Source of the DNA: Mytilisepta virgata
Lineage: Eukaryota > Mollusca > Bivalvia > Mytilida > Mytilidae
Reading direction: 5' to 3'
Assembly (NCBI GenBank): GCA_028015205.1
Contig: CM051519.1
Location: forward strand, 92,401,539-92,465,538
DNA: 64,000 nt
Program-made: the position numbers and the translations under genes
In this document: positions 38,256-50,558 of the stretch, piece after piece
How positions within the stretch are numbered: the stretch's first letter is position 1
How the letters are laid out: each line of letters begins with the position of its first letter
The notes under the pieces: generated by a model
Seen by the model: only the letters and a program-made list of their open reading frames with translations
The model's database searches: none
Told to the model about the DNA's origin: nothing

Positions 38256-38659
38256 GATTAGTATAAGTTGGTATCACTGGTTTTCCAATCTACTATCTAT
38301 ACCACTAAAATTAAGGGCTTGATTTCTTTGGGCCACCATTACGTAAAATTGCAATAGACACAATTCAAATCAGAATTTGACTGATTGAGAATTTCACTCT
38401 TTTATGTCGATACGTTTCTTTAAATGCTGGAATTATCAATAAGTTAACACGATCAGAACCAATCCGACATGTTTCCAGGTTTTGTCAATCATCTCCACTT
38501 CCATTCCAGGGATAATTATTTAGCTATAAGGTGACCAGTAGAAATTATATTGCAGATGAATTAAGTTATTAATAAACTACTTTCACTTCAGATTATTGAA
38601 AGAGCGGATTGTTTTGGCATTTTTTATATAAACAATGAGAAGGTAAGACGATGACATAG

Positions 38660-38765
38660 AGATCATGCGCTGAATAAACCCAGGTGTCCCAAGGGTAAGC
38701 AGTTCCTGCTCCTTATACGGCACTCGTCGTGATGTTCAACAAAGTCAATCCGGCTGAAGTCACAA
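38660..38765 (-). repeat. Fragment of family D repeat
   Basis: Reads cagttcctgctccttatac and gttcaacaaagtcaatccgg, the reverse complement of the 11.6-kb copy. Confidence 0.6.
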
Positions 38766-38789
38766 ATCGGTAGAGGTACATGAAATGTT

Positions 38790-40220
38790 ACGACATTGCG
38801 AACAGTAAAATCCAGTTAGAGAAAGTCCTTCATTTTGGCAAAATATACCAAAAGATTTAATGGAATTGAAAAGGCTGCTTAGTATTCCGACAGTTTTTTT
38901 TCCGTTTTTTGTCGTTTATTTTATGTTGTTTATATAGGATGGAAAGAGATACAGACAACAAGTGACTAGAAAATTTATGGACCTTACTTGAAGAGTGAAA
39001 AGTGTGGTTATATAAAGTGGTCATTATTCGGAGTTATAAGGTATAAAACAATAACAACAACCTTTAATTCACCAAAACATACTAACACAATTTCATCCCA
39101 GTGCCCAGATCAGTACCTTCAGTTTTCCCTTGCACGATTGAAACCACGGAAGACGGTTAATACTTCGATAAACATGTTATTGTAGGCAGTATAAAGTTTA
39201 TTTGATAAGGTTTGAAGAGATGGAATTCAGTTTTATTACGTTAAAGGATCTAGATTGCTCGAGACAGTTTCAAAATTATTTCGTTGGAGACCGCACGTGA
39301 TTTTTTTTTCACTCTAGGATAGGTCTATCAAATTTATTAGGAGTGACCCTTGGCTCAATAACAGATAGCTACAACAATGTAGCCAATTGGGGGCATATTT
39401 TAATCTTGGCGGAGTAAAATAGTATTTTTCTAGCTTTATAACTAAATATGGAATTTAAATGTCCCATTTCTCCTTCACAAAAAAATATTTGAACAACATA
39501 TAAACGACACGAATAGGCAAACTAATACCGGTAGTTATCTATAAAGTTTTAAACACATCTGAGCTGGATAAAATGTGATATACTAGAAGAGCTAGTTGTA
39601 CAATTAAAACGAGTGAAATTTGACTAAGCTATCTAAATCATGTACCATTCAAGCAATTTTAACTTTTATAGCTGGCTATAACCTTTTTGGCCGTTTTAGC
39701 TTTCAAAGTGTGTTTTACAAACCATATGGCTAGTATATGTGAGGGATATGATTGCGTATCCATAAATCCGGTGTAATCTCATCACTACTTTGTGTTTGTA
39801 CCAAGTTCGACTATCTCGAATCTCTGCTGTTTTTATGTTTGTGTTTTGAGCTCTTTTATGTTATATTTGTTTTGGGGTCCATCGATGTATGTCCATTAGT
39901 ATGTCATTGTTGAACTTTCCTGTTATCCGCTTTGTTGTTTATTACCCCCACAAACTGGCAAATGCCCACATAAAGGCGTGTGTAAATGTAGTTTTCTCTA
40001 AAGGTAGACACCTGGAAACAGCAGCGTTACATAGTAAGGCGGGTAAAGTGGAATTTAAAGAATTAACCACAAAAGTTTTTCGATTCAAATACCAAACTGA
40101 CCAAAAGGCGAAGAAAATAACCATGAACAGCAATTCACAATACATATATTCTTTTAGTTAGTTTCTAAAAAGGTGGAAGAACATAGCAATTCACAAGAGA
40201 GATGTTAGTGTAGTTGGTTT
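38790..40220. other. Gene-free stretch 3' of W3
   Basis: Mostly AT-rich sequence without a credible gene. A diverged family B repeat lies at about 39790-39960. The 90-codon plus-strand frame at 39889-40161 starts within that repeat and has no recognisable domain. Confidence 0.45.
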
Positions 40221-40294
40221 AAAAAAATGAAATTAGTATATTCTGGCAACTTTATTATACCAAAAATAAATTTTCAAGTCAAATTTAGAAGTAC

Positions 40295-43200
40295 TTAATG
40301 TTTGTAGTCATTCTTAAGAGCCCTTCCACTACGACACACTTTATTGCACCCATCAGACACGCAGTATTTGTTGACTCCACAGTCATCATGGATAGTACAC
40401 TGTATTGTACATCCACCACCTATGATACCAGATGATGATCCACCAATAATACCAGATGTTCTACCAGAACTTCCTGAGATGGCATGCAGAACATCACCTC
40501 CTCTAATCAGACCACCAGTTCTACCAGATATAGTATCCTCTATACCAACACGTCTGCCTCCCCTGACTCCTCCCACAGTTTTCAAAATTGCCTTGTCGGG
40601 TATTCCTACAATTCCTCCGACAACAGATCCACTGCCAACTGCACCAGATCGTCCTCTAGTACTAACAGTCTCAACAATCCTACGAGTTCCTCCTATTAGA
40701 CCCGCACCACCATCGATCAGGCCATCAAAATCATTAACAACCCGTCGAGATCCACCACCAATAATACTGTCGGTACCCCGTACTATACCAGCATGCAATA
40801 AGTCTTTCCCTCCACCTCCTGTTTTGATTATTCTTCTTGATGAAACTACATCTAATGTGTCTATTACTGGTGCTCTGATACTATCTATCGTAGAAATTCT
40901 TCGGGACCCGATGGAACCAACAACTCCCAAAACTGGTACTACGCAGTATGTTGCGCATGATCCGATGCTAGAAATGCAACATTTTTTGCTGCCCGGGCAG
41001 TCGTAGTCACTTGAACAGTCTGAGCAAATACCAACTTCTGCTGCATTTAGTGGACAATTTCCTTTCTTAGATTTTGCTGAATATACTGCAAAAGACAAAA
41101 TAATCGTTATATGTGTGTACAAATGTTGAATGGACGCCTGATCATAATGGAAACCTGATCATTTTAGCAGATTCCGTCAAATATCAATAAAGCTTCTTAT
41201 AAAATAAAGACCAATACATATTGTTTTATTGTTTTGTTAATTTCGTGTTTGCATGTAAAATATTATCATTAACTGACAAACTTTTACGGCTACATATACA
41301 TGTAAATGTGTTAATTTATTATGTTGTAGATAACCAGGAAGTTATATATGTTTTACTTAATTTCAGAGCATATACCGCACATATCAATATTTTTTTGTTA
41401 AATTCCTAAATTAATCCACCATTTTCTATATAAGGAAATGCCTGTACCAAGTCAGGAATATGACAGTAGTTTTCCATTCGTTAGATGTGTTTGAGCTTTT
41501 GATTTTTCCATTTTAAAAAGGACTTTCCGTTTTGAATTTCCCTCGGAGTTCGGTAATTTTTTTTTTTTACTTTTTATATACACAGGCACACTAATTTGTC
41601 ATTTTATAAAAAAAAATCTTAATTAATGCATGCAAATATTCAACACAATCTCTCGTAAAATTTCCATAAATAAAAATTTCTATTATAGATCTTTTATAAG
41701 AATATACAATTTACTACTATTTAGGTATTTGCATAATTATATACATCATACAAAACGATTCTCTAATTAGACTCTAACCCAAGGTACTCGACTCCTTTCC
41801 CTATCTCCTTTATTTGTATTTTCTAGTAAATGCAATCCCTCTTTAATTTATCAATCTGTAGATTATTTAATTATCAACAGTCATTTAATGCGTATCATTG
41901 TATATTTATTTTTTATTTATGTCTATATAAATTTATTTATCTAAATATCTTTATGTAATATATCTTTGTTGTCATCTTGAAGTATGGAGAGGATTTAATA
42001 AGTTGTAATAACTTGTATCCAATTCAATTGTTCTTTTTGACAATAAAGTATATTTAAACTAAATAACTATTTAGTTTGTATTTATCTTTTAAATGATTTT
42101 TGAAAATGAATTCCGCTTTAATTTATTTCTTGCGCAAATATTTTCCCTTCCGTCAGGTCAAAAACAAAAACAAAAAATTCAAATGATTTAAACGTGAGCA
42201 TTTTGATATTTACTGACTTTTTGTGGTTTAGGTTACAAATGTAAATGATTCACCAAGAAGGATTTAATATATCATTTCGAAATTGCATTTTTTCAGGAGA
42301 CAATAAAATATAAAAAATTCTTTATTGATTATGTCGATTTTTGCTCCTTAGGTATATGTGTCCTCTTTCTGACAATTTTAAAATAATGTTACAAGTTATA
42401 TTTAAGTCCCCAAAGATCAAATATGCCAAAATAGACAGTCTGTGGCCCTTTGGGTTATTATTATTGTTGGATTGTTGTACGATGGATTTTGAAAGAAGAT
42501 AAACCAGACTGTGATTTGTGACAATATATAAATAAACAACAAAATGGAAAATAGGAAAGGTAAAAAATGATATACCAATCAATCAAAACAACCCAACAGA
42601 ACTAGGACAAAAATAACATAAAAGAGCATAAACATAAACACAACAGAGGGTTAGGATAGTCTAACTTGGTACATACACTGAGAAGCAGTGGGATTAAACC
42701 AGTTTTATGGGTGCCCAACCCCCCAACCCCCACTTATCTATCATGACACTCTCGTGTATCAAACACACTAGAAAAACCAATACCGTTTGATTAACAACAA
42801 GGTGGCCTAGAATTGCAAAATTAGAATGGACAGTACAAAATTAGGTAGCAGGGTCAGAATATGCTCGTATTAACTGTAAAACTAGCTAAGGCTCTAATAG
42901 CTGCTGGTCGGATAATGTCGTTCTACTAAATGAAATAGTCTGAAATAACACTCCTATAAAGGGTTTAAGGCTATCTCGTCAAAGAGTCCAATAGAAAACA
43001 GCAGTATTCGTGAGAGGCCAATATGAATTTAATCTTCAAGCTTTGGGAAAAGAACAATTTTTACAGAATTGCACATTATTTCATATTTGTAGCGCTTACT
43101 GTGAAAACATCGAAAGTAACTATTAAGTTTCTCTGGGTTATTAGCGAGACGTTTGCATTTATTCACGATATTACAAAACAAAGATGGAAAAACCCGTTCG

Positions 43201-43761
43201 TGATGAGTGCTTTTCTGCTAGCCGGTTATTTAGTTAAAAGAGGCTAATATCTATTGTAAGAATTTTTGAAAGCAATAAGCAGCTTGTGAAATCTATAACA
43301 TTGTAATAGACGATTGGTACCACATGCAAGAAAGGTGAAGTTAGTAATTGGAAAATTAAAATCGTCCCTTTATCATACATTTAAGAAAGTATCTCTCAAT
43401 TTCGATCTTTATAGTAAGATATAAAACGGAACATCATTTACATTCCTATTAGCTTTGTTCAAATGTAGCTCTTTTGGATAAATTTCTTTTGCACATTTAT
43501 AATTTCAGGTAACATCTACAAATTAAATGTTTCAGATTTAAAGTTTTAACCCCAAGGCGAGCAAATGTATTGGAAAGCGACAATTGAGCTGTCCCTTTCT
43601 TTTCAACATACATGTAAACTTGGTGAAATTGATTTTCAAACAGACAAATACTCACATCTTGCAACTATATTTCCTGTGGTGTTAAGATATACAAAGAAAA
43701 TAAGCTTACCTGCCGAGGATACTGTTACCATAGATAAAAATAGGAGGTGGAACTTAACCAT
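40295..43761 (-). CDS. W3: secreted WAP-domain protein, two coding exons
   Basis: Coding segments are 43710-43761 and 40295-41085, joined GCAG|GTAAGC to TTTTGCAG in phase 1, giving 280 residues. The signal peptide is M-V-K-F-H-L-L-F-L-S-M-V-T-V-S-S-A. The WAP domain follows within about 45 residues (GNC..GICSDC..DYDC..KKCC..GSC..YC, eight cysteines). A Gly/Arg/Ser/Ile-rich middle follows, with GGxRR and RGRSG repeats, then a six-cysteine C-terminal domain and RALKNDYKH. The middle is shorter and more Arg-rich than in W1. AATAAA occurs on this strand near 40249-40257. It is probably secreted as an extracellular-matrix (shell or byssus) or antiprotease protein; the tissue is unknown. Confidence 0.78.
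41435..41575 (+). repeat. Dispersed mussel repeat, family F, in the W3 intron
   Basis: Contains cctgtaccaagtcaggaata, tgtttgagcttttgatttt and ttccctcggagttcggtaat, a phrase I recall as frequent in mussel sequence. The remainder of the W3 intron, 41575-42590, is AT-rich with nothing recognised except its match to the W4 block. Confidence 0.6.
42590..42780 (-). repeat. Family B repeat, inverted
   Basis: Reverse complement of the 300-480 repeat: aaccagttttatgggtgccc and acacttgag-like ends. It is absent from the corresponding place in the W4 block, so it probably inserted after the duplication. Confidence 0.5.
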
Positions 43762-43789
43762 TCTGATGTTACACCTTTACTCTGTTATT
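43710..43789 (-). other. W3 leader exon boundaries
   Basis: The acceptor TTAATTTCAG opens the exon at 43789. The donor GCAG|GTAAGC closes it at 43710. It contains 28 nt of 5' UTR and the signal-peptide codons of W3. Confidence 0.65.
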
Positions 43790-44869
43790 CTGAAATTAAC
43801 AGAGTAGAAATATTGCATTTAACTACGCAGATTTATTTTTAAAAAGGGTGCAAAACGTTCTTGCTAAATCAGAAAATTCATTAAATAAGATTTCTATATC
43901 TATTTGAAATCAAAAGTAATTTGAATTGATTGGATACCAATATCGTCCGTTAAGACAACGAATTACAGTTTTTCACGTATTACACTTTTTAGATTGTTTG
44001 AATAAAGAAATTTAAAAAATGAATAAATGAAAATGCAAACAAAAAGAGGAACGACACATCTTTCACTAAATCATCAAACTTGATACACAAATAAATAAAT
44101 GAATTCACCGTAACTCTATACTCTAAGAGTTTTTTTTTATAAAATATTTGACTCTACTAAAATCACCTGATATCTGACATTTGAAACCATAATCTAAAGT
44201 CTTTTAAAGAAAAAACTTTTAAGTCATGCAAGTTAAATCTTTTCTCTTCTATTTGAATACGCCTACACCTTTTATCAGAACAAAACAGTATGAAATAAAC
44301 AAATGCATTTGATTAACTATTTCGCATTTAGAAAATTCTAAAAGTTATTAATAGACATTTTATCTTTCTAACAGGAATACAAAGTTCTTTGATATTTCTT
44401 CTATTTACGAATTATAAGTTGTGTTCCAGGTCTATTATGTTGAAAAAATCCAAAAAGTTGGAAGAGCAAATTCAAAAATGCCGAAACGACCACTTGGGTG
44501 AAGCCAAAAATCGTTTAAGGACAGCGCTATGCGCAGGGGAGATACTCTTTAGTTTTCACCAATTTAACATTAATTTGTAAAAAGATCAAAATTTTGCCTT
44601 TTTCTGATCAATATATATAATAAAATGTATCACAAAATACCGATTTAATAAAATGTTCTGTTTATTTAATTTAATGTCAGCTTTAACAAGGGTTCTAATA
44701 TTAAGTTCTATAATGATTACATTGGACTTTATTTACTAACACTTTATACTTTTCCTGCAATCCAGTGTGGAAAAAGCGCAAAACTATACATCATTTGGAA
44801 TCACTTTCATTTTTAAACAAAAGATTTGTTTGTTTCATATTACCATTTAAAATTGAATTAAAGTCTTAC

Positions 44870-44940
44870 CTTTGTTACTAGTTGTGTGTATGTCTTTTGT
44901 GTTCACTGTAATTTGATTCTCTTGCATGTCTCTTTTATAG
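44870..44940 (-). promoter_or_regulatory. TATA promoter and untranslated exon 1 of W3
   Basis: TATAAAAG lies on the minus strand at 44939-44932. The exon ends with AACAAAG|GTAAGA, last base 44870. This stretch is nearly the same as the W4 one (57531-57600), including gagacatgcaagagaatcaa just after the TATA box. Confidence 0.7.
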
Positions 44941-44979
44941 TCAATTTTCAGCAATTGTTTGACTTGCTGCCCTTTAAAT

Positions 44980-45060
44980 CAGGAAACTTTTAACAAACCC
45001 CAACTTGATGAATTACATAATAATAACAACATCATTAAAGGTCATATGCAAATTTGTTTA
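44980..45060 (-). promoter_or_regulatory. Conserved upstream block of W3 (octamer)
   Basis: Contains ggaaacttttaacaaacccc, a cttgatgaattacataata segment and ATGCAAAT at 45046-45053, spaced as before W2 and W4. Confidence 0.45.
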
Positions 45061-45769
45061 TCGAAATTCAAACGTTGGGAATTCTTACTTTTGAAAAAAA
45101 TGCTTGTGGTAAAAAGTACACTTGTTTCCTGCATTGATATATATTGTTATAATTGTGACATAAATGTTGCACGTCTCTTGCGCAAGTCTTGTAATAAAAA
45201 TGACAAATGGAACCTTAACTGAATTTCTAATTAAATTGGATAAAAAGAAAAATATGAATATGTTATTGTGTTTTTCTTTCATTCATTTCCTTGTCGATTT
45301 CTAAGAATTTTCTGACCATACCTGATGTTTGTATCATATGGAGATCACATAAAATTAATATTAAATTAATTAATATTAAAATTATAAAAAAAAATACAAG
45401 CGACCATATTTGCTGAGATTAAATCAACGATACAGGCTGAAATGCGAAAATAACTGTCTTCGATAATACTAATAAGAGAGAGTGCTTTCGCATGCAAGCT
45501 TAGTCTGAAGACTATTTCTTATGGTTAGGCCAACATTTTATTTTCTGTTAAACGCGAAAATCATGAAAAATCTAGGGTAAAGGGAGCGAAATGAGGAAAA
45601 ATAATAAAATTCAAAATTTTTGAATCTCTTTCAGTATTTTTTTGTTTCTATGCAATATATAATTCCATTTTTTTTTGGCTCTATATGGTAGGTACATGTT
45701 GTGAAGTGTTCTTCCAGTAAAACCTTTGACAAGATCACAGTATCTAAAGATATTACAATTAGGCTTTTT

Positions 45770-47130
45770 ACTTAACGTTTTTCATTAGGTAAAGCGTAAA
45801 CTTCATTAAATTAAAACACACAATAGGAGTTTACGCTATATGTTTAGCATTGGTTAGCAGTTGGCCATTAAAAGATACTTATCGTAACAAAGTATGTTTC
45901 TAATTTTAACAAGATATATTGAGCACATCGAAGTCGACATTTTTTTTTAATTTACCCGAAAATTGCTAATTTTGTGATTTTTCGTGCATATTTGATTTTT
46001 TATGGACAAGACGACAGAATATGGTGGTATGGCCATGTCACGAGGTGAAAATACTAACTAGTTCGTGTATATTTTTCTAGGGTAGACAATGTTTGAAAAT
46101 TGAAACCTTACGATTAGAAACAAATTTTGTTATTAAAGAGTTTTATATTTCAGAAGTCTATTGGTGCTTTCAGAAATTAACCTGCATCTCAAAACTAAAC
46201 TCCATTTGAAATGACCTGTCACAAATATAATTGACTTCAGTTAAAATTTATGCGAGATGCAATTAAACTATTAGACCAATTAAGGGAGGTTTAGATAGCG
46301 ATAAACACGGATAAAACATATTTAACCCCATCAGCGCATTTTTGCGTTTTCACCACTGTTGAATTTAAATTTGGCGACAAAAACCTAAAATAAATCTACA
46401 CCAGTCTTTGGTTTTAGCCCACTAACTGCCATTTGAGGTATTGTCATTGCTTAGCGTCCGTTTTCTGTCAGAATTAAATCTGTACATATGAAACCAATTT
46501 GTTAAATCAACTGAAACTTTGTACAAAACATTTATGGAATGATCTTCTTAAAGCTTTTTTTCTAATATGTTAATTTCAAAACTTTTGTCATCCGAAACTA
46601 AGCAATCAAACAAACTGAAATTTTGAATTAGAATTCTGGAACTTCCTGTTGGTCGAATTATAAAAATCATCTGAAAACCAAAGTATGATTACAGTTTGTG
46701 TATACATTATAGGATCTTGAGAAATAAAACTGTACCTTTGATTGTCTTCCTTTGAACATGTTTAAAATACACCTTTGTCATTGTAATACATTCGCAGTCA
46801 CTTTCATCCAGGAAAACAAATTACTTCATGATAAGAAATACAAAATAAATATATATCCAATACCGTCGCATTTTCATAACCAACGCTTTGTTTAGTTAAA
46901 CGAGTAAATGGAACCAACAACTTAACAAGACTGAATGAAGATATCAGATTATCAAGAAAAAATGATTTTTTTTTTAAATATTTAGAATGTGTTTTACATG
47001 GGAAAGTAGTACTACGGATAATTTTTTCCATTGATCAAATGCAGTTAAACTGAAAATCAAATCCAATCAGATGACACAATTAGAAGATAAATGTACAAAC
47101 CAGCACTTTGTTTATTTAGTAATGTGAGAT
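45770..47130. other. Gene-free AT-rich stretch upstream of W3
   Basis: No credible gene or strong repeat. Only short frames without recognisable domains were seen on either strand. Confidence 0.45.
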
Positions 47131-47134
47131 TCGT

Positions 47135-47300
47135 TAAGTTCAAAATAAAGCAGAGGACAAATATATCTAAGGAGCAAACCATTAGACAGACAATCCGGGA
47201 GGCAAAAGAACAACCACAAGCACAACAAATAAACACCGAAAGCCAAACAAACAACGAACAACACGAACTCTTATAAAAACCAGGAGTCAACTTAGGTTCA
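47135..47300 (-). repeat. Family D repeat, inverted
   Basis: Contains aacaaccacaagcacaacaa and aacacgaactcttataaaaa, the reverse complement of the 11.7-kb copy. Confidence 0.65.
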
Positions 47301-48344
47301 CAAATTTGATGTCGGAATTAATCATTTTTAGGTCAAATCTAGCAATTCCTATTTTCCTCTTCAATTTCAAATGTAAATATACACGGACCTTGCGTATTTA
47401 TATATTACGTTCTGATCGATCAACATGAGCAATTGATTAATTTCTGATTGGTGGAATACATGTTATAAGGCATAGGGCTGGTATTTTATTTTTTATGTAA
47501 AGACATGAGTGAAAAACGAACATGGGGGTCACTTTGAATTATTTTTCACCAAAACTTCAAAATCTACTTTTCCACTCGAGTTCCGTCTAATGAACGATTT
47601 TCTAGACTGTTCCGATTTTTAAATTAACATAATAGAGTTGTTTCCCGAGAGGGTATGTTGAATTAAAAGGACAAAAAAGTGTCTAATACACATATGCAAG
47701 TCAAAGGCAATATTGTTTTGAAAGGAAACTTCAAGCCTGGTTAATCATTTTTCTATCCAGCAATAATGTATTTTTAAATAAATAACTTTTCTAAAATATA
47801 AGTCACGATATGATAATGTAAGAGCCTTTTTCCTTAAAAATAATTTATGCCTTATCAGACTTACCAGGGGCAATATATATGATTTGAAATTCGCTTTGTT
47901 CAATGAGAATAGTACTGTACTGTTCTCTTAGTCTGCTCCCTTCATTCGCGGGTATTTAATTTTTGCTTTGTTCCCGAGTAAACTTGAAACGCAAAAATTG
48001 TAGTACTCGTTTTATGCCATACCTAAAATGGTAAATTTTATATCTCTCCCTTAAAGTTTGCCGAAAGTAACATTTTATATTTAGATTTCACAAATTCTCA
48101 CAAGATGAAATTTGCTCACCCGTTAGAAATTACATGTAAATTTTAATCAATGTTCACAATTAATTCGCTCATTATCAAGACATTTTGCTTTTTTCACCTG
48201 TTTGACAAATTAAAATAGTTTGTTTAATCATTAATTTAGGACAAAATATAAAGAAAAAGTGCACAGAAAACATAAACACAACATATACGCCTGTTCGCCA
48301 TAAATGGTATTGACGGATTAAAGCGTGTGCTCTGAAAGCTTGAA

Positions 48345-48418
48345 GATTTATCGATTTAGGATGTAGCTTATATAGGGGTAGGCATCCCTATATAAGCTAC
48401 AGCCTCAATCGATAAATT
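48345..48418. repeat. 33-bp inverted repeat with 8-base loop (hairpin)
   Basis: The left arm 48345-48377 ends tgtagcttatataggg. The right arm 48386-48418 starts ccctatataagctaca. The outer parts, gatttatcgatttagg and cctcaatcgataaattc, pair with few mismatches. The loop is gtaggcat. No flanking direct repeat was recognised. Confidence 0.7.
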
Positions 48419-49190
48419 CAGCAGTAATAAATTGATATCATACTGATGAGCTTTATTCCGTTGAATTGTATGTAGACACGCAATTCACAGAAGAAGCTTT
48501 ATGGGTTATGATTTCTTGTTGTAAGGAATGGGGGGAGGGGGGAATAATTACGGAATAAATCTCAATTGTATTTTTTGTACTTGTTTTATCTTGATATATT
48601 TCCCATGCAATTTGGACAGAAAACAAGATATCATTAATGATCCGTTTGTTGCGTTCACATTTACATATTAAAGTGAGTTAGTGTTAACTGTAAACTCATG
48701 GATTTTCATTCACAAAAATGGCAGTGGATCGTAGACAACGGAAAAAACACGGAGTAGGCTGCTACGATATGGTACGTAATGTAATGCCGCAGATATAAAT
48801 TTTGAAGATTTTGGAAGCATTAGACTTTCACAAATTTATTTCGCTCTTCAAATGTTGTAGTGATTCAGTGGTTACGAAATAGGCGCATGTTAGCAGATTA
48901 TCTAGAATGTCCGAATAGCATGGAAGTATGCAACCTGAACAGGAGGTCCAGCAAGTCAGATGGCTTTAAATTTCGGTGCAACAAAGGTCACAAATTCGAC
49001 ATGGGGAAATACTCTGTTTTCGAACGGTCAACTTTGACATAAGAGATCTTATTACGTTCATGAAGTATTACTTGGAAAGGCATACTTTACTTCAGTTCAC
49101 CAAGACTGCAAATATGCATTTCAAAAACACTACAGTCAACTCGGGAAGCTATATTCGCGAGCTCTTTTGAGAGTATGTGTACAGTAATGC

Positions 49191-49505
49191 CGGGATATTC
49201 GAAGGAGGAAAAAATCGAAACAACTGACAAACCCTGGAGAACAACTAAGACAAGACCAAAACAATACATGCACTACAATTAAAAACTAAGAACATATGAA
49301 CAACATGGACCCCACCAAAAAACCGGGAGTAGACTCAGGTGTTACGGAAGAGTAAGCAGTCTCTGCTTCCTCCAGCCATGCTGCCCATGTCAAATCCGGT
49401 ATGAGGAAGGGATAACATCAATGAAACAGGTTCATTTTCATTTGGAAACGGTTTTCTCATACCTGTCAAACAAGTTATAGTGAAGTCCATACAACTATAA
49501 TAAGG
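49191..49505. repeat. ~310-bp repeat, family E, inserted in the transposase
   Basis: Starts gggatattcgaaggagg and includes acatgcactacaattaaaaa, catggaccccaccaaaaaac and tccggtatgaggaaggga. A second copy lies at 61692-61997. It splits the transposase reading frame. Confidence 0.75.
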
Positions 49506-49675
49506 ATATACAGGGAATATGAACATTTGGTTTTTGAAGACGAAAGTCTATTTGGACGCAAAATCAAATATAACAGGGTAAGCCAACAGGAACACGTATT
49601 TGGATCTTCGGTGTAGTAGAGCTGTTAAGCATCAGGATAATTATGTATCCTGTAGATAATCGTTCAGCGGACACG

Positions 49676-49723
49676 CTTATACCGCTGATCCAGAACACGC
49701 TTATACCGCTGATCCAGAACACG
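49676..49723 (+). repeat. 24-bp perfect tandem duplication in the transposase remnant
   Basis: cttataccgctgatccagaa plus cacg occurs twice in a row (49676-49699 and 49700-49723). In the transposase frame this repeats the eight residues LIPLIQNT. Confidence 0.95.
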
Positions 49724-50050
49724 TAAGGCCCGGTTCAAGAATATTTTCTGACTCGTAGGCCGCATATCTGAGCATAAATGATATTGGATATGAACATTTC
49801 AGCGTGGTGCACAAATCAACATTTAAACAGAAATACGTTAATGCTGTAACGGGAGAAGAGGTGTACTGTTGTACAAATACAATACAGGGAGCCTGGAAAA
49901 TAGCTACGGACATTTCCGCGCTATTAACGGTTCAAATACCAAGCGGTTCGAGCAGCACTTGTCAGAAATTGTGTGGCACAACCACTCACACGATGAAAAC
50001 ATTTACGCTGCCTTCTTTCAATTGTTAAGCTCGATCTACACTTTTTATAG

Positions 50051-50440
50051 ATGGATCTTGTCCAATTCACCTATACAAAACCGTTATTCACAACTCCGCC
50101 TAGTAAACAGGATGAAAAGGAACATAATGTCACCATCGTTCAGGGGGGCGAGGTGGAGTACGACGGCGAAATAACGGACGTCACCGAATCGGCAGAAATC
50201 CGACTAACTCTGCAGGAAAGAACACCCCCACACGTTACTAAAAGAAAGAGCGGTCGCGATGCATCAGAGGCGGGTCCATCTATTCAAAAAGATTTGACAA
50301 AGGATGAAGCTGACGATGAAGAAATCTTAAAATTATTTTTTCCAGATGATTATAAACCACTGAAAAAGACTGCAAAGACATACCAGAACCAAGGAAAAGG
50401 AAAGGGTGGAGACAAAGGAAAAGGGAAAGGGGGCTTCTAA
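50051..50440 (+). CDS. 129-codon ORF with acidic and Lys/Gly-rich tail; possible transposase C-terminus
   Basis: The frame follows the transposase remnant directly, in a different phase from LLSSIYT. It is hydrophilic, with an acidic stretch (KDEADDEEI) and ends in a GKGKGG repeat. No domain was recognised. It is either the C-terminal extension of the transposase after another frameshift or an unrelated short frame. An intact 129-codon frame in otherwise decayed DNA is notable but not proof of coding. Confidence 0.35.
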   Translation: MDLVQFTYTKPLFTTPPSKQDEKEHNVTIVQGGEVEYDGEITDVTESAEIRLTLQERTPPHVTKRKSGRDASEAGPSIQKDLTKDEADDEEILKLFFPDDYKPLKKTAKTYQNQGKGKGGDKGKGKGGF

Positions 50441-50558
50441 TGTGTACACAAAGAATGCTTACCTGTACGAGTTGTCAACAGATGACGACTTCGTATAACC
50501 GGTCGCTATGTGAGTATTAATCAATTCATTCACTATCATTACAAGTAAAAAGTATGCA

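Larger units (their letters stand above)
40230..45770. repeat. Segmental duplication, copy 1 (W3 block)
   Basis: This block corresponds in order with 53080-58470: terminal exon, ttgcgcaaatattttcccttccgt near 42130, leader exon, promoter, and the gtgctttcgcatgcaagctt and cctttgacaagatcacagta segments upstream. The two blocks are about 13 kb apart, in direct orientation, and diverged by many substitutions and indels. Confidence 0.8.
48718..50050 (+). pseudogene. Decayed Merlin/IS1016-like (DDE) transposase
   Basis: Exon 1 is 48718-48775, from ATG in an aaaATGG context to donor TAC|GTAATG. Exon 2 starts at 48861 after TTGTAG; the phases agree. Exon 2 shows a degenerate zinc ribbon ending in FERSTLT, then a one-base frameshift near 49040. 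A helix-turn-helix-like part (LITFMKYYLERHTLLQ, SGSYIREL) follows, then a TGA where Trp is expected. After a 315-bp repeat insertion, DESLFGRKIKYNR carries the first catalytic Asp, followed by another frameshift. Then come RIIMYPVDNRSADTLIPLI, IFSDS-stop-AAYLSI (second Asp) and TNTIQGAW, where families with this motif have Glu. At least two frameshifts, two stops and the changed Glu make it inactive. The Merlin assignment rests on recalled family motifs. Confidence 0.75.
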
